DNA of 64,000 nt from the NCBI GenBank assembly GCA_009781175.1, contig WQYQ01000015.1, positions 19,800 through 83,799 on the forward strand. The letters are read 5' to 3'. The position numbers were made by a program, and so were the translations under genes. Of this stretch, positions 41,248 through 52,362 are shown piece after piece (within the stretch, counting starts at the first letter, position 1; each line of letters begins with the position of its first letter). The stretch is from Betaproteobacteria bacterium. GTDB lineage: Bacteria > Pseudomonadota > Gammaproteobacteria > Burkholderiales > Rhodocyclaceae. Below the pieces are notes generated by a model that was given only the letters and a program-made list of their open reading frames with translations, had not been told where the DNA came from and did no database searches.

Positions 41248-42138
41248 CTACTTAGCAGCGCTCGTCCCCGAACCGCCCGCACCATGGTAGTACTTGAAGA
41301 ATTCCGTATTCGGATCGATCACGAGCAAATCGTTGCGATTTCTGAAACTCGACCTGTACGCATCGAGACTGCGGTAGAAAGCGAAAAACTCGGGGTTGCG
41401 GTTGAACGCTTCCGCATAGATCGCGGTCGCCTTGGCGTCGCCCTCGCCCTTGATGCGCTGGGCGTCGCGGTACGCTTCGGCAACGATGATTTCGCGCTGC
41501 TTGTCCGCATCGGCGCGGATTTTCTCGGCCTCCGCCGCGCCCTGCGAACGCAGTTCATTGGCGACCCGCTTACGCTCGGCCTCCATGCGGCGATAAACCG
41601 CCTCGCTCACCTCGCTCGGCAGTTCGACGCGCTTGAGGCGCACGTCGACGATATTCACGCCGATCTTGCGCGCATCCAAATCGGCGCGCACCTGCACGTC
41701 CGACATGATTCTGTCGCGCTCGCCGGATACCACTTCATGCACGGTCCGGCGGCCGAATTCCTCGCGCAGACCGGCATTAACCGTTTGTTCAAGGCGGGTA
41801 CGCGCGCGCTGTTCGTCCCCACCAACCGAGATGTAGTAGAGCTTCGGATCGCTGATCCGCCACTTCACAAACCAATCGACCAATACGTTCTTTTTCTCGC
41901 TGGTAATGAAGCGTTCGGGGTCCGAAGCCTCAAAGGTCAAAATGCGTTTGTCGAAATAACGCACAGTCTGAAGCAGCGGAACCTTGAAATTAAGCCCCGG
42001 CTCGGTAACGATCCTTTTGACTTCGCCAAACTGATTAACCAGCGCGAACTGACGCTGATCGACGGCGAACATCGTCATCGACAGGATGGCGATCACAGCG
42101 AGCAGGATGCCCGCGAAAAGCGGCAAACGTTCGCGCAT
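41248..42138 (-). CDS. hflC: Protease modulator HflC
   Basis: A 296-residue SPFH/band 7 protein with one N-terminal transmembrane segment (LFAGILLAVIAILSMTMFAVDQRQFALVNQFGE). The SPFH domain includes DVRLKRVELPSEVSEAVYRRMEAERKR, and a helical region rich in Ala, Glu and Lys follows. With HflK it forms a ring around the FtsH protease and controls its access to membrane proteins. Its start overlaps the hflK stop by one base. Confidence 0.95.
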   Translation of the reverse strand: MRERLPLFAGILLAVIAILSMTMFAVDQRQFALVNQFGEVKRIVTEPGLNFKVPLLQTVRYFDKRILTFEASDPERFITSEKKNVLVDWFVKWRISDPKLYYISVGGDEQRARTRLEQTVNAGLREEFGRRTVHEVVSGERDRIMSDVQVRADLDARKIGVNIVDVRLKRVELPSEVSEAVYRRMEAERKRVANELRSQGAAEAEKIRADADKQREIIVAEAYRDAQRIKGEGDAKATAIYAEAFNRNPEFFAFYRSLDAYRSSFRNRNDLLVIDPNTEFFKYYHGAGGSGTSAAK

Positions 42139-43409
42139 CAGCGTTCTCCCCGGTCGCGAGTGCGCATGGCTTCGCGGTTTCTATAATCTCTGGACGGCTC
42201 GGGCGTATCGACAGTCTGAGGCGGCGGCGCATCCATCATCGGTGCGGGCGAGTTGGACGGGCGCGCTGTCGATGACGGAGTGGAATTATCCGCAGCAGCA
42301 GCCCCGGCGGCCGGACTCACTCCTTGGCTTTGCAACAGTTTGTCGAGCGGCAAATAAAGCAGATTGCCATTGCCTTTGGTGTCCACAAGAATCTTCGTGG
42401 TATTCGCAAACACTTGCTGCATGGTGTCGATATACATGCGCCGGCGCGTCACTTCCGGCGCCTTGGCATACTCGGCGACGACACTCTTGAAGCGTGCGGC
42501 ATCGCCTTCCGCGGTTGCGGCGACGCGCGAGGCATAGCCCGTCGCCTCTTCGATCAAACGCGCCGCCGTACCGCGCGCTCTTGGAATCACGTCGTTCGCA
42601 TAAGCCTGGCCCTCGCTGACTTGACGCTCACGATCCTGCCCCGCTTTCACGGCGTCGTCGAAGGCCGCCTGAACCTGCTCCGGCGGCTGCGCGTTTTGCA
42701 TCGTGACCTTGCTGATCAAAATGCCCGTCTCATAGCGGTCGAGAATCCCCTGGGCCAGCTCGGCCACTCGCGCCGCGACCTGCTCGCGCCCTTCGTTGAG
42801 GACGAAATCCATCCGGCTCTTACCGACAACCTCGCGAATCGCGGATTCGGCCACCTGGCCGACGCTGCTGTCCGGGTCGCGATTATTGAAGAGCCAATGC
42901 TGCGGGTCCTTAAGGATGTATTGCACCGCGAACTGAATGTTCACGATATTTTCGTCATCGGTGAGCATCAAGGCTTCACTCAGAACCTTGTTGCGTTCGC
43001 TGCTCCGGTAGCCGATTTCAACGGTGCGCACGCCGGTCAGATTGACCAATTCGTGCGTTTCGATCGGATAGGGCCAGCGCCATTGCAAGCCTGGCTCGGT
43101 CGTGCGCTGATATTCTCCAAAACGCAGCACGATGCCGCGCTGGCTTGCGTCGACAATATAAAAACCGCTCGCGAACCACAGCACGACCACCACGGCAACG
43201 ATCAAACCGATGCTGCCGCCCAATTTCTGCGGGCTCGGGCTGCCGCCATTTGAATCGCCGCCGGGGCCGCCACCTTTACGGCCGAAAAGCCCGCTGAGCT
43301 TGCGATTGACGTCGCGCCAAACTTCTTCGAGATCCGGTGGCCCTTGATTACCGCCGCGGTTGCCACCACCCTGGTTATTGTTACCCCAACGCGGATCGTT
43401 CAGAGACAT
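42138..43409 (-). CDS. hflK: FtsH protease activity modulator HflK
   Basis: A 423-residue protein. It has a Gly/Asn-rich cytoplasmic N-terminus (MSLNDPRWGNNNQGGGNRGG), a transmembrane segment near 69-88 (IGLIVAVVVVLWFASGFYIV), an SPFH domain starting GIVLRFGEYQRTTEPGL, and a low-complexity Ser/Pro/Ala C-terminus. It partners HflC in regulating FtsH. It lies 45 bases after hflX, in the order hfq-hflX-hflK-hflC seen in E. coli. Confidence 0.95.
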   Translation of the reverse strand: MSLNDPRWGNNNQGGGNRGGNQGPPDLEEVWRDVNRKLSGLFGRKGGGPGGDSNGGSPSPQKLGGSIGLIVAVVVVLWFASGFYIVDASQRGIVLRFGEYQRTTEPGLQWRWPYPIETHELVNLTGVRTVEIGYRSSERNKVLSEALMLTDDENIVNIQFAVQYILKDPQHWLFNNRDPDSSVGQVAESAIREVVGKSRMDFVLNEGREQVAARVAELAQGILDRYETGILISKVTMQNAQPPEQVQAAFDDAVKAGQDRERQVSEGQAYANDVIPRARGTAARLIEEATGYASRVAATAEGDAARFKSVVAEYAKAPEVTRRRMYIDTMQQVFANTTKILVDTKGNGNLLYLPLDKLLQSQGVSPAAGAAAADNSTPSSTARPSNSPAPMMDAPPPQTVDTPEPSRDYRNREAMRTRDRGER

Positions 43410-43454
43410 GTGGATTCCGGTGATGAATAGGGCTAGGCCCCAACAAAAAGGAGA

Positions 43455-44582
43455 TCAGCCTGCATCAGCAGGCGACTGTTCGCCAAGCAGCAGCTCAGCA
43501 AGCGCTTCGCGCAGGCCATCCAGGCCCGCGCCAGTCCGCGCGCTGACAAAAACGCGGTGGATTTTACCATAGGCATTCCGCTCGATCCTTGGTTCGTGCG
43601 GGGTCAAATCGATTTTGTTCATTATGATGATTTGCGGAACATCGGCCGCGCCGATTTCCGCCAGCACGCCATTGACGACTTCAATCTGCGCATCGCGATC
43701 CTCGCTCGCCGTATCGACCACATGCAAAAGCAGGTCCGCCATGGCCGTTTCTTCCAAAGTGGCATGAAACGCCGCGACAAGCGAGTGCGGGAGTTCGCGT
43801 ATGAAACCGACGGTGTCGGAAATCACCACATGCCCGCGTCCAAGAAAAACCCGGCGTGAAGTCGTATCGAGCGTAGCGAAGAGCTGATCCGCGGCGTAGG
43901 CCCCCGCCTTGGTCAAAGCATTGAAGAGGGTCGACTTGCCGGCATTGGTATAACCGACCAATGAGACGGTGGGCACATCGCGGCGTTCGCGCGCACGCCG
44001 CCGCGTTTTACGCTGGCGCTCGAACTGGGCAAGCCGCTGTTTGAGCGCCTTGACGCGTTGCCCAAGCAGACGGCGGTCGGTTTCAAGCTGTTTTTCACCG
44101 GGGCCGCGCAAACCGATGCCGCCCTTTTGACGTTCGAGGTGAGTCCAGCCGCGCACCAGCCGCGTCGCCAAATGTTCGAGCTGGGCGAGTTCGACCTGGA
44201 GCTTGCCTTCATGGCTTTTCGCCCGCAAAGCGAAAATATCCAGGATCAGGCTCGTGCGGTCTATGACGCGGCACTGCAATGCGCGCTCTATGTTGCGTTG
44301 CTGTCCGGGAGAAAGTTCGTGGTTGAAGAGAATCAGATCCACACCGCGTTCGGCGCGAATCGCGGCGATTTCCTCAAGCTTGCCCTTGCCGACGAAAAGC
44401 GCCGGGTCGGGCGCGCGCCGTTTTGCCTGAACGCTGCCGAGCACTTCGGCACCGGCGCTGTTCGCCAATAAAACGATTTCGGCAAGCCGTTCGCTCTGGT
44501 CCGGCTCGCCGAAATCAATTTGTACGATCAGGGCTTTGTTACCCGATTCGGGACGCTCAAACATCGGCGCGGGGGCCGCCAC
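43455..44582 (-). CDS. hflX: GTPase HflX
   Basis: A 375-residue ribosome-associated GTPase. The N-terminal HflX domain contains ELSPGQQRNIERALQCRVIDRTSLILDIFA and the linker GGIGLRGPGEKQLETDRR. The G domain has VGYTNAGKSTLFNAL, DTVGFI and NKID. HflX splits or rescues stalled 70S ribosomes under stress. It starts 24 bases after hfq ends. Confidence 0.95.
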   Translation of the reverse strand: MAAPAPMFERPESGNKALIVQIDFGEPDQSERLAEIVLLANSAGAEVLGSVQAKRRAPDPALFVGKGKLEEIAAIRAERGVDLILFNHELSPGQQRNIERALQCRVIDRTSLILDIFALRAKSHEGKLQVELAQLEHLATRLVRGWTHLERQKGGIGLRGPGEKQLETDRRLLGQRVKALKQRLAQFERQRKTRRRARERRDVPTVSLVGYTNAGKSTLFNALTKAGAYAADQLFATLDTTSRRVFLGRGHVVISDTVGFIRELPHSLVAAFHATLEETAMADLLLHVVDTASEDRDAQIEVVNGVLAEIGAADVPQIIIMNKIDLTPHEPRIERNAYGKIHRVFVSARTGAGLDGLREALAELLLGEQSPADAG

Positions 44583-44606
44583 GGCGGCCCGAATCAGACA
44601 TCGTGA

Positions 44607-44852
44607 TCAATCCTGCTTCTCTCCTTGGTGCTCTTGCTGAATCGAAACGGCGCGCGCGGGAACGACCGTCGAAATGGCGTGCTTATACACCATTTGGGTG
44701 ACCGTGTTCTTCAACAGCACGACGTACTGATCGAAAGACTCGATCTGGCCCTGCAGTTTGATGCCATTGACGAGATAAATGGAAACCGGGACATGTTCAC
44801 GGCGCAGCGTATTCAGGAAGGGGTCTTGTAATAGTTGCCCTTTATTGCTCAT
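44607..44852 (-). CDS. hfq: RNA chaperone Hfq
   Basis: An 81-residue Sm-like protein forming a hexamer that pairs small RNAs with mRNAs. It has the Sm1 motif ([35 protein letters not shown]) and the Sm2 YKHAIS motif, with a short polar C-terminal tail. The longer open frame to 44921 lacks homology; the ATG at 44852 has an AGGA site. It sits between der and hflX. Confidence 0.97.
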   Translation of the reverse strand: MSNKGQLLQDPFLNTLRREHVPVSIYLVNGIKLQGQIESFDQYVVLLKNTVTQMVYKHAISTVVPARAVSIQQEHQGEKQD

Positions 44853-44917
44853 TTGAGTGTCCTCTTGTGTGTTGTAATTAATATTTCTTGGTAGTTGCGG
44901 GGATGGTACAACGGTAC

Positions 44918-46246
44918 TCACATATCTTCCGCGAATGGATTGCGGGTGCTCTTGAATTGTATCCGCAACGGCGTGCCTTGCAGTTTGAACGCATCCATAA
45001 AACTACGTTCCAAGTAGCGTTGATACGACGCGGGGATGTGCTCCAAGGCATTACCGTGGATCACGATGATAGGGGGATTCGAGCCTCCTTGATGCGCGTA
45101 GCGGAGCTTGGGCCGGAATGCGCCGTGGCGCGGCGGCGTCTGTTTGACGACCGCGGCCTGTAGCGTGCGCGTCAGTTTCGGCGTCGGCAGTTTCACCATC
45201 GCCGCCGCGAAAGCCGCATCAACCGAACGCATCAGCGTGCCGATGCCCTCGCCTTCCAAGGCGGAAATATAGTGGAAGCGCGCCCAGGTCAGGAAATTCA
45301 GCTTGCGGTTCAAATCGTTCTTCAACAGCTCGCGCCGGTAATCGTCAACCGCATCCCATTTATTCACGGCGACGACCATCGCGCGGCCCGCCTCCAAGGC
45401 GAAACCGGCGATGTGCGCGTCCTGTTCGGAGATATCCTGACTTGCGTCGAGCACCAGAACCACGACATTGGCTTGCTCGATGGCCTGCAAGGTTTTAATC
45501 ACCGAAAACTTTTCGATCGCTTCGAAAACCTTGCCCTTGCGCCGCAAGCCCGCGGTATCGATCAGCGTGTAGTGCTTACCCGCGCGCTCGAACGGTACTT
45601 CGATCGCATCGCGCGTGGTGCCCGGCATATCGAAGGCGATCACGCGCTCTTCGCCAAGCAGGGTATTGATAAGCGTCGACTTACCGACGTTGGGCCGGCC
45701 GATGATCGCCACTTTCGGGCCGCGCGTGGCGTCTTCGGCTTCCGCTTCGTCCGTGGGGAAAGCAGCCAGAATCTCATTGACGACACTCGTCACGCCATCG
45801 CCGTGCGCGGCTGAAACAACCCACGGCGCGCCAAATCCGAGTTCGTGGAATTCGGACGAAACCACGGCGCGGTCCATGCCCTCGGCTTTGTTGACGATCA
45901 GATGAACCGGCCGGCCGATGCGCCGCAGACGGTTGCCAATCTCTTTGTCCTGCGGCGTCAAGCCCGCCCGGCCATCGACGAGGAACAGCAAAGCGTCCGC
46001 TTCGGCGATCGCCTGCTCCGCCTGCCGCGCCATTTCCGCCATGATGCCGTCTTTGGCGGCAGGCTCCAGACCTCCGGTATCGACGACCAGGTAATCGCGC
46101 TCGCCGACACGGCCAATGCCGTAATGCCGGTCCCGCGTCAGCCCCGGCATATCGGCAACCAGGGCATCACGCGAGCGTGTCAGGCGATTGAACAGGGTGG
46201 ACTTACCGACATTGGGCCGGCCAACCAGAACAAGAGTGGGCTTCAC
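44918..46246 (-). CDS. der: Ribosome biogenesis GTPase Der
   Basis: A 442-residue protein with two tandem G domains: [14 protein letters not shown] (residues 8 on) with DTGGLEP, and [20 protein letters not shown] (about 185 on) with [13 protein letters not shown]-like C-terminal domain follows ([19 protein letters not shown]). It is needed for 50S subunit maturation. It follows bamB by nine bases. Confidence 0.97.
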   Translation of the reverse strand: MKPTLVLVGRPNVGKSTLFNRLTRSRDALVADMPGLTRDRHYGIGRVGERDYLVVDTGGLEPAAKDGIMAEMARQAEQAIAEADALLFLVDGRAGLTPQDKEIGNRLRRIGRPVHLIVNKAEGMDRAVVSSEFHELGFGAPWVVSAAHGDGVTSVVNEILAAFPTDEAEAEDATRGPKVAIIGRPNVGKSTLINTLLGEERVIAFDMPGTTRDAIEVPFERAGKHYTLIDTAGLRRKGKVFEAIEKFSVIKTLQAIEQANVVVLVLDASQDISEQDAHIAGFALEAGRAMVVAVNKWDAVDDYRRELLKNDLNRKLNFLTWARFHYISALEGEGIGTLMRSVDAAFAAAMVKLPTPKLTRTLQAAVVKQTPPRHGAFRPKLRYAHQGGSNPPIIVIHGNALEHIPASYQRYLERSFMDAFKLQGTPLRIQFKSTRNPFAEDM

Positions 46247-46255
46247 GGAAAATAC

Positions 46256-47383
46256 TCAGCGCGTTCGGAAAGCAAAAACGCCACCATCGGTCGTTTGTGC
46301 CACAAAGCCTTCGTCGCTGCGAATCAAGGGCGCCAGAATCGGCGAGCCATCCGTTTTCACGCGCGCGGTGAAATGGCCGTCTTTCTTGTCCAGCAGATGC
46401 ACCCAGCCTTCGAAATCGGCCACCGCGATATTGTCGCCAACGACCAGCGGGCGGCCGACCTGGCGCATCCTCAAGCCATCCTGTTTCCACAATGTCGCGC
46501 CGGTCGCCAAATCGAGCGCATAAATCGAGCTGCGTTCATCGGTCACGAAAACGCGCGCATTATCCGCGTCGATCCCGACGGCGGTCGGAATATCACGGCC
46601 CCAGACCGCCACACCACGCGTCACATCGAAGCAGGTTACCTTGCCCTGATAGGCCCCCGCACACAACATTTTCCCAGCCAGAACCGGCGCGCCCACGACA
46701 TCGGACAAGCGTTCCAGTTCGGTCGTACCGCGCGGCAGGCTGACCGAGCCCTCCCATGCGAGTTGTCCGGCGCTTGCCGTCAAAGCGACGAGTTTCCCGC
46801 CCGCAAAACCGCTGAAGATAAAGTTATCGACGCGCCTGATTTCATCGAAGGTGCGCAAGGACAAGGGCGGCGTTGCGCGCTCGTAAAACCACTTCGTTTC
46901 TCCGTTCGCAGGATCGAGCGAGACGATGCGCGAATCTCCGACCCGCACCAGAACCGTACTCGCATCGACAAACGGCGGCACGCTGATTTCGCCGAGCAAA
47001 ACCGTTTTCCAGCGCAGCTTGCCGGTATCCACCTCAAATCCAAGCACCACGCCATGCAGGCCGCCGACGACGACGATGTCTTTCGACGCACCGACACCTG
47101 CAACCAGACCAACATCGGCATTAGTCCTCCAGATGCTGCGTCCCCGCTCGATACGATAGAGATCGCCGCCCGTATTCGCGGCAAACACGGCGTCGCCCAC
47201 GACCGCGGGCAACAGATAGGCGGCTTTGGCCTTGCCCACGCTGGTGTTCCAGGCAAGGTCGAGTTGCGCGGACGCCGTGATCGATGTCAGCGGAGCCGGT
47301 TTCTCGGTTTCCGCGACCTTGGACGACGAACAACCCGCCAGCAAGACGGCGGCCGCTAACAGCACATGACGAACGGATGTCAT
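46256..47383 (-). CDS. bamB: Outer membrane assembly lipoprotein BamB
   Basis: A 375-residue PQQ-repeat beta-propeller lipoprotein. The lipobox is LLAGC (cysteine at about 18) after a short hydrophobic signal. Repeats such as LYRIERGRSIWRTNADVG, GKLRWKTVLLGE and TGATLWKQDGLRMRQVGRPLVVGDNIAV are visible. It is an accessory part of the BAM complex inserting outer-membrane proteins. The ATG at 47383 shares a base with the yfgM stop (TGATG) and has a GGAGG site. Confidence 0.94.
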   Translation of the reverse strand: MTSVRHVLLAAAVLLAGCSSSKVAETEKPAPLTSITASAQLDLAWNTSVGKAKAAYLLPAVVGDAVFAANTGGDLYRIERGRSIWRTNADVGLVAGVGASKDIVVVGGLHGVVLGFEVDTGKLRWKTVLLGEISVPPFVDASTVLVRVGDSRIVSLDPANGETKWFYERATPPLSLRTFDEIRRVDNFIFSGFAGGKLVALTASAGQLAWEGSVSLPRGTTELERLSDVVGAPVLAGKMLCAGAYQGKVTCFDVTRGVAVWGRDIPTAVGIDADNARVFVTDERSSIYALDLATGATLWKQDGLRMRQVGRPLVVGDNIAVADFEGWVHLLDKKDGHFTARVKTDGSPILAPLIRSDEGFVAQTTDGGVFAFRTR

Positions 47384-48030
47384 CAAATTCCTCCAAGCGC
47401 GTCGAGCTTAAGCTCGACCAAGCCTTGCATCTGCCGCCCGCCCTGTGGGTCCTGACTCAGAGCATCAAGCGCCTCTTTGTAAGCCTGTTTGGCTTCCGCG
47501 GGCTTGCCCTGCGCGACCAGAAGATCGCCGCGCAGATCGGCGTAACGCGGCGCGAACGCCGCCGCGGGTTTGACGGAAAGCTGTTTGAGCGCGGCGTCAT
47601 AAGCCTTTTCGTCGATCAGGAGCGCGGCCAAGCGCAGACGCGCAAGATCGCGCACGAACGGATCGCCCGCTTTGTCGGCCGCCCACTCCAATTTCATCTT
47701 GGCGCTGGCCTGATCGCCCGACTCCATCTGCGCCTTGGCGGCGAGCAGGGCGGAAAGCTCGCCGTAAGCCGTGCCGCCGTATTTTTCGGCGAGCATGCTC
47801 GACGCTTCGCGGACTTTTTGCATATCGTGCTGCCCGGCCGCTTTAAGCAAAACGTTATAGACGACGCTGGCTTCGCCGACCTTGCGCGCGCTATACCAGC
47901 TCCAGCCGCGCCAGGCGACAACAGCCAGCGCAAGCGCCAAGACCACGGTCGTAATCAGATTGCCCCATTTGTCCCACCAGGCGCGAATCGTCGCAAGCTG
48001 TTCCTGCTCTTCAAGGTCATATGCCGCCAT
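47383..48030 (-). CDS. yfgM: YfgM/AnBcs-type tetratricopeptide protein
   Basis: A 215-residue protein: a cytoplasmic N-terminus ([22 protein letters not shown]), one transmembrane segment at about 24-41, and a periplasmic TPR-like domain ([46 protein letters not shown]). In E. coli YfgM joins the SecYEG translocon with PpiD. It overlaps hisS by 14 bases upstream and bamB by one base downstream, so translation is tightly coupled. Confidence 0.92.
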   Translation of the reverse strand: MAAYDLEEQEQLATIRAWWDKWGNLITTVVLALALAVVAWRGWSWYSARKVGEASVVYNVLLKAAGQHDMQKVREASSMLAEKYGGTAYGELSALLAAKAQMESGDQASAKMKLEWAADKAGDPFVRDLARLRLAALLIDEKAYDAALKQLSVKPAAAFAPRYADLRGDLLVAQGKPAEAKQAYKEALDALSQDPQGGRQMQGLVELKLDALGGI

Positions 48031-49321
48031 CGTCTTCTTCCACGTTATAAAGCAAAGCGGCGAGGGTTTCGCCAAGTAGGGCCGCCGATACCCGGCGCTG
48101 TTCGCCGCCTTCGCGCAGCGGCTTGAAGCTGAGTTCCTCGCGCGCGACTTCATCGTCGCCCGCGATGACCGCAACCGCGGCGCCTGAAGCATCGGCCTTC
48201 TTCATTTGCGACTTGAAACTGCCTCCGCCGCAATGCAGCACAACGCCGAAACCGTGCTCGCGCAAGGCTTCAGCCTGCTGGAAAGCAAAGCGCCCCGCGG
48301 CTTCGCCCTGATGCACGAAATAGACATCGGGCGCGGCCTGCGTCGAATCGCCCTGGATTTCCGCCCACAAGAGCATCAAACGCTCCATGCCCATCGCGAA
48401 ACCGCAGGCCGGCGTCGGCTTGCCGCCGAGTTGCTCGACCAAGCCATCGTAACGGCCGCCGGCACAAACGGTTGCCTGAGCGCCGAGCTTATCGGTCACC
48501 CATTCGAACACGGTGCGATTGTAATAGTCCAGTCCGCGCACAAGGCGCGGGTTGATTGTGTACGTCAAACAGGCTTCACGCAGCAAAAGCTGCACGCCCT
48601 CGAAATGCGCACGCGATTCCTCGCCGAGGAAGTCGAGCAGCTTCGGCGCGGCTTCGACGAGCGCCTGCATCGCCGGATTCTTCGTATCGAGAATGCGCAG
48701 CGGATTGGCATGCAGCCGCCGCTGTGCGTCCTCGTCAAGCTGATCGCGATGCGCCTCAAAGTATTCGATCAAGGCTTTGCGGTGCGCCGCGCGCTCGTCG
48801 GACGAGCCGAGCGAATTGATTTCGAGCGTGATGTCTTCATCCAGGCCGAGATCGCGCCACAGGCGCGCGCACATCACGATATGTTCAGCGTCGATGTCCG
48901 GCCCCGCGAATCCGAGCGCCTCCACGCCAACCTGGTGGAACTGGCGCTGGCGGCCTTTTTGCGGACGTTCGTGACGGAACATCGGGCCGTGGTAGTAAAG
49001 CCGCTGCGGACCCGCCGCGTTGATCAGATTGTGTTCGAGCACCGCACGCACGCAAGACGCCGTGCCTTCGGGCCGCAACACGAGCGCATCGCCGTTGAGC
49101 TTATCCTCGAAGGCGTACATTTCCTTCTCAACGATGTCGGTGTTCGCGCCGACCGCGCGCACGAAGAGCGGCGTGAATTCGACGATCGGCGTGCGAATCG
49201 GCCGATAGCCATAATCGCGCAGCCAACTGCGCACAAGCTCCTCGAACAGCTCCCAGCATTCAGCTTCGTCGGGCAGGATGTCGTGCATGCCGCGCACGCC
49301 CTGAATCAATTTTTGCGCCAT
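48017..49321 (-). CDS. hisS: Histidine--tRNA ligase
   Basis: A 434-residue class II aminoacyl-tRNA synthetase. It begins [14 protein letters not shown] and has [33 protein letters not shown], motif 2 [23 protein letters not shown], the histidine-binding [16 protein letters not shown], motif 3 [21 protein letters not shown] and a C-terminal anticodon domain. HisZ, encoded at 39885, is its paralogue without that domain. Confidence 0.97.
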   Translation of the reverse strand: MAQKLIQGVRGMHDILPDEAECWELFEELVRSWLRDYGYRPIRTPIVEFTPLFVRAVGANTDIVEKEMYAFEDKLNGDALVLRPEGTASCVRAVLEHNLINAAGPQRLYYHGPMFRHERPQKGRQRQFHQVGVEALGFAGPDIDAEHIVMCARLWRDLGLDEDITLEINSLGSSDERAAHRKALIEYFEAHRDQLDEDAQRRLHANPLRILDTKNPAMQALVEAAPKLLDFLGEESRAHFEGVQLLLREACLTYTINPRLVRGLDYYNRTVFEWVTDKLGAQATVCAGGRYDGLVEQLGGKPTPACGFAMGMERLMLLWAEIQGDSTQAAPDVYFVHQGEAAGRFAFQQAEALREHGFGVVLHCGGGSFKSQMKKADASGAAVAVIAGDDEVAREELSFKPLREGGEQRRVSAALLGETLAALLYNVEEDDGGI

Positions 49322-49379
49322 AAATTCCGTTCTTCTTTACGCGGGCGATCTGTTTTGTCCGCCTACCTGTGAAACCAGT

Positions 49380-50627
49380 TCAGCCTTTTCGAGGGTATTT
49401 GCGCGCCACATAGTCGTCGATGATCGCAACGAACTCTTGCGCGATATGTGCGCCGCGCAGGGTAACGGTCTTTTGCCCATCGACGAAGACCGGCGCGGCC
49501 GGAATCTCTCCCGTACCGGGCAAGGAAATGCCAATATTGGCATGCTTGCTTTCACCCGGCCCGTTGACGACGCAGCCCATGACTGCGAGCGTCAGGTTCT
49601 CGACGCCGTCGTACTGCGTTTTCCACTGCGGCATTTTGTCCCGCACATAAGTCTGGACTGACTGCGCGAGTTCCTGGAAAAAAGTGCTCGTCGTCCGGCC
49701 GCAGCCTGGGCATGCCGTCACCATCGGCGTGAAGGCGCGCAGGCCCATGCTCTGCAAAATCTCCTGCGCGACGACGACCTCCTGGGTGCGCGCGCCGTTG
49801 GGCTCCGGCGTCAGCGAAACCCGGATCGTATCGCCGATGCCTTCCTGCAACAGCACCGCGAGCGCGGCCGTCGAGGCGACGATCCCCTTGCTGCCCATGC
49901 CGGCCTCGGTCAGCCCCAGATGCAGCGGGTAATCGCAGCGCGCGGCAAGCATCCGATAGACCGCGATCAGGTCCTGCACGCTCGAAACCTTCGCTGAGAG
50001 GATGATCTTGTCCCCCGCCAGCCCGAATTCCTCGGCCTTGGCGGCCGATTCGAGCGCGGAGGTCACCAGCGCTTCGCGCATCACCGCGCCCGCATCCAGG
50101 GGCTCGGCGCGCGCGTGGTTCTGATCCATGATCCGCGCGAGTACGCTTTGATCCAGGCTGCCCCAGTTGACGCCGATCCGCACAGGTTTGGCGTACTTGC
50201 AGGCCAGTTCGACAATCGCCGCGAACTGCGGATCGCGCTTCTGGCCCGCGCCGACGTTGCCCGGATTGATCCGGTATTTGTCGAGCACTTCCGCGCACGC
50301 CGGAAACTGCGTCAAGAGACGGTGCCCGTTGTAATGAAAATCGCCGACGAGCGGCACGTCCACGCCCATCTTGAGCAGTTGTTCGCGAATCCGCGGCACG
50401 GCCGCGGCCGATTCTTCGTTGTTGACCGTGATCCGCACCAGTTCCGAACCGGCGCGCGCGAGCTGCGCGATCTGAATCGCGGTCGCGATGTGGTCGGCCG
50501 TGTCGGTGTTCGTCATCGACTGGACCACGATCGGCGCCCCGCCTCCGACACACACATCGCCAATCCGAACCTGGCAGCTGACATGACGCGGCGCGGCGCG
50601 CGCGGAAACAGCGGAATCGAGTGACAT
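49380..50627 (-). CDS. ispG: 4-hydroxy-3-methylbut-2-enyl-diphosphate synthase
   Basis: A 415-residue [4Fe-4S] enzyme of the MEP isoprenoid pathway. Typical stretches are [24 protein letters not shown] and RINPGNVG; the cluster cysteines lie in [11 protein letters not shown] and [11 protein letters not shown]. It converts MEcPP to HMBPP. It follows rodZ by five bases and precedes hisS, the usual order. Confidence 0.97.
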   Translation of the reverse strand: MSLDSAVSARAAPRHVSCQVRIGDVCVGGGAPIVVQSMTNTDTADHIATAIQIAQLARAGSELVRITVNNEESAAAVPRIREQLLKMGVDVPLVGDFHYNGHRLLTQFPACAEVLDKYRINPGNVGAGQKRDPQFAAIVELACKYAKPVRIGVNWGSLDQSVLARIMDQNHARAEPLDAGAVMREALVTSALESAAKAEEFGLAGDKIILSAKVSSVQDLIAVYRMLAARCDYPLHLGLTEAGMGSKGIVASTAALAVLLQEGIGDTIRVSLTPEPNGARTQEVVVAQEILQSMGLRAFTPMVTACPGCGRTTSTFFQELAQSVQTYVRDKMPQWKTQYDGVENLTLAVMGCVVNGPGESKHANIGISLPGTGEIPAAPVFVDGQKTVTLRGAHIAQEFVAIIDDYVARKYPRKG

Positions 50628-50632
50628 CGGAC

Positions 50633-51562
50633 CTACCTGAGAGAAAGACGCGCCACGTCGACTTTCGTATCTTTCGAAAGATCCACGGCAGCGCCATTGA
50701 ACGTCACTGTTACATGCGAAGCATTGCCGACGACCAGCGCGAAAGGCGGATCGCCACGCACCTCCTGCTGTTCTCCCGCTTTATTCAAGCGCGAGAAAAT
50801 CACGCGGCCGGATTTGTCGCGTACTTCAGCCCACGCATCCTGAGCGAATGCGAACACCAAGGTTCCCTCCCCCGCGGCAGGCGCCGCCGCGTCGGATGCA
50901 GCGGCAGCGGGCGCGGAAGCGGCGACCTGCGGCGCAACAGGCGATGACGCGGAAGCATCCGCTATGACGGCCACAGGATGTGAAGCCTCTGGCGCGGGCT
51001 CAGCCTGCGCCGTTACGACCGCGGTTTCCGCCGTGTGGGGAGGAAACACAGGTTCGGAACTCGCTGCGCCGGGCGCGGACGCCGCCGGAGCTGTTTGGAC
51101 CAGCGGCGGCGTTTGACGCATCAACAAGGCAGGCAGGTTGAAATACCAGGCCAGCAGGCCAGCGAGCACAACCAGCACCGCCACTCCGAGCGCGGGCCAG
51201 GACGAATGCGTCTGATCGCCATACGGCTCCTCCGGCATGGTCCCGTGCGCATTCGGTTCGGGTGCGAGACGGAAGTCATCACCCTGCGAGGAGACATCAA
51301 TCCGCTTGAGCAGCGGAGCGGGATCGAGTTCAAGAAAGCGCGCATAGTTGCGCACAAAACCGCGCACCCAAGCTTGCCCAGGTAATTTATCGAACGCTTC
51401 AGCTTCGATCGCTTCAAGCTGACGCGGGGTCAGCTTCAACATGCGGCCGGCCTCGGCAAGCGAAATCCCACGCGCTTCGCGCGCTTGCCGCAACGCCTCG
51501 CCCGAAGCGGCGCCGCCCGCCGGAGGCGGATTGAGATCGGACTCTATCGCTTGTTCGCTCAC
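50633..51562 (-). CDS. rodZ: Cell-shape protein RodZ
   Basis: A 309-residue bitopic membrane protein. A cytoplasmic helix-turn-helix domain spans about 22-85 ([57 protein letters not shown]). One transmembrane segment lies at about 122-142, then a Pro/Ala/Ser-rich linker and a C-terminal DUF4115 beta domain. It links MreB to the wall machinery. It overlaps pilW by four bases. Confidence 0.92.
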   Translation of the reverse strand: MSEQAIESDLNPPPAGGAASGEALRQAREARGISLAEAGRMLKLTPRQLEAIEAEAFDKLPGQAWVRGFVRNYARFLELDPAPLLKRIDVSSQGDDFRLAPEPNAHGTMPEEPYGDQTHSSWPALGVAVLVVLAGLLAWYFNLPALLMRQTPPLVQTAPAASAPGAASSEPVFPPHTAETAVVTAQAEPAPEASHPVAVIADASASSPVAPQVAASAPAAAASDAAAPAAGEGTLVFAFAQDAWAEVRDKSGRVIFSRLNKAGEQQEVRGDPPFALVVGNASHVTVTFNGAAVDLSKDTKVDVARLSLR

Positions 51563-52362
51563 TCGAAACGTCCCGCAAGATAGTCTTGATACTGGCGCGA
51601 AGTACGGAACTTATTGCGCAACTGCGCGACATACGCGGCTTCCGCCTCACGATTGCCGAGTTTGCGCTCGACGCGCAAGCCAAGCCACACGCTTTCGGCC
51701 GTCGGCTCGTTGGCTTGGTTCAATTCGGTCACAAAATCCCGCGCACGCACGTAGTCGCCCTGCCGGTAAGCGATTTCGCCCAACTGATAAGCCGCCACCG
51801 TATTCGCCGGATCGAGCACCAGCGCGCGCGCGAACTGATCCGCGGCGGCTTTCTCGTCTTTCATGCGCAGATAACACAGACCCGCATTCGTCACCGGGCG
51901 CGCCGGCGTCGTATTGAATGGATTCTGAGCCGCCTTCTGTAGCAGCGCCAATCCTTCCTGTTCGCGTCCGTTCACGCACAGAAACCAGCCATACGTATTG
52001 TTGATATCGGGATCGCCCGGCGCGCGCGCGAGCGCCTCCTGAAAGGCTCTCTGGGCGGCCTCGTTTTCATTGAGGTACATGTGCACCTGCCCGAGGAGGT
52101 GATAGCCCGGCGCATAGCTCGGGTCGATCGCAATCGCGTAGTGCGCTTCCTCTATCGCGGTGCCCATCTTGGAAGCCTGTAAATAGGCCGTCCCAAGTTC
52201 GACATGCGAACTCGCGATGCGGCGCGCCTGAGTCGTCACGGGCTGATCCGCCGCCGGCCGTTCGGATACGTCGCTGCCCGCTGCGGACGTTGGCGCACCC
52301 GGCGTATTGCAGCCCGCCAACAAGACAGCCGCACAGAGCGGCCCCAAAAGAGTTCGAATCAA
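51559..52362 (-). CDS. pilW: Type IV pilus biogenesis/stability lipoprotein PilW (PilF)
   Basis: A 267-residue TPR lipoprotein. The signal and lipobox are [14 protein letters not shown] (cysteine at about 18), followed by five to six TPR units ([77 protein letters not shown]). It helps the PilQ secretin assemble. The start is TTG at 52362, with GGAGG seven bases upstream inside the end of rlmN; the start overlaps the rlmN stop. Confidence 0.9.
   Translation of the reverse strand: MIRTLLGPLCAAVLLAGCNTPGAPTSAAGSDVSERPAADQPVTTQARRIASSHVELGTAYLQASKMGTAIEEAHYAIAIDPSYAPGYHLLGQVHMYLNENEAAQRAFQEALARAPGDPDINNTYGWFLCVNGREQEGLALLQKAAQNPFNTTPARPVTNAGLCYLRMKDEKAAADQFARALVLDPANTVAAYQLGEIAYRQGDYVRARDFVTELNQANEPTAESVWLGLRVERKLGNREAEAAYVAQLRNKFRTSRQYQDYLAGRFE

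Noticed and set aside
45845..47359. A 504-codon open frame on the plus strand across der and bamB.
   Set aside because: It is antisense to two well-supported genes, is full of Arg and His, and has no ribosome site or recognisable domain; long antisense frames are common at this GC content.
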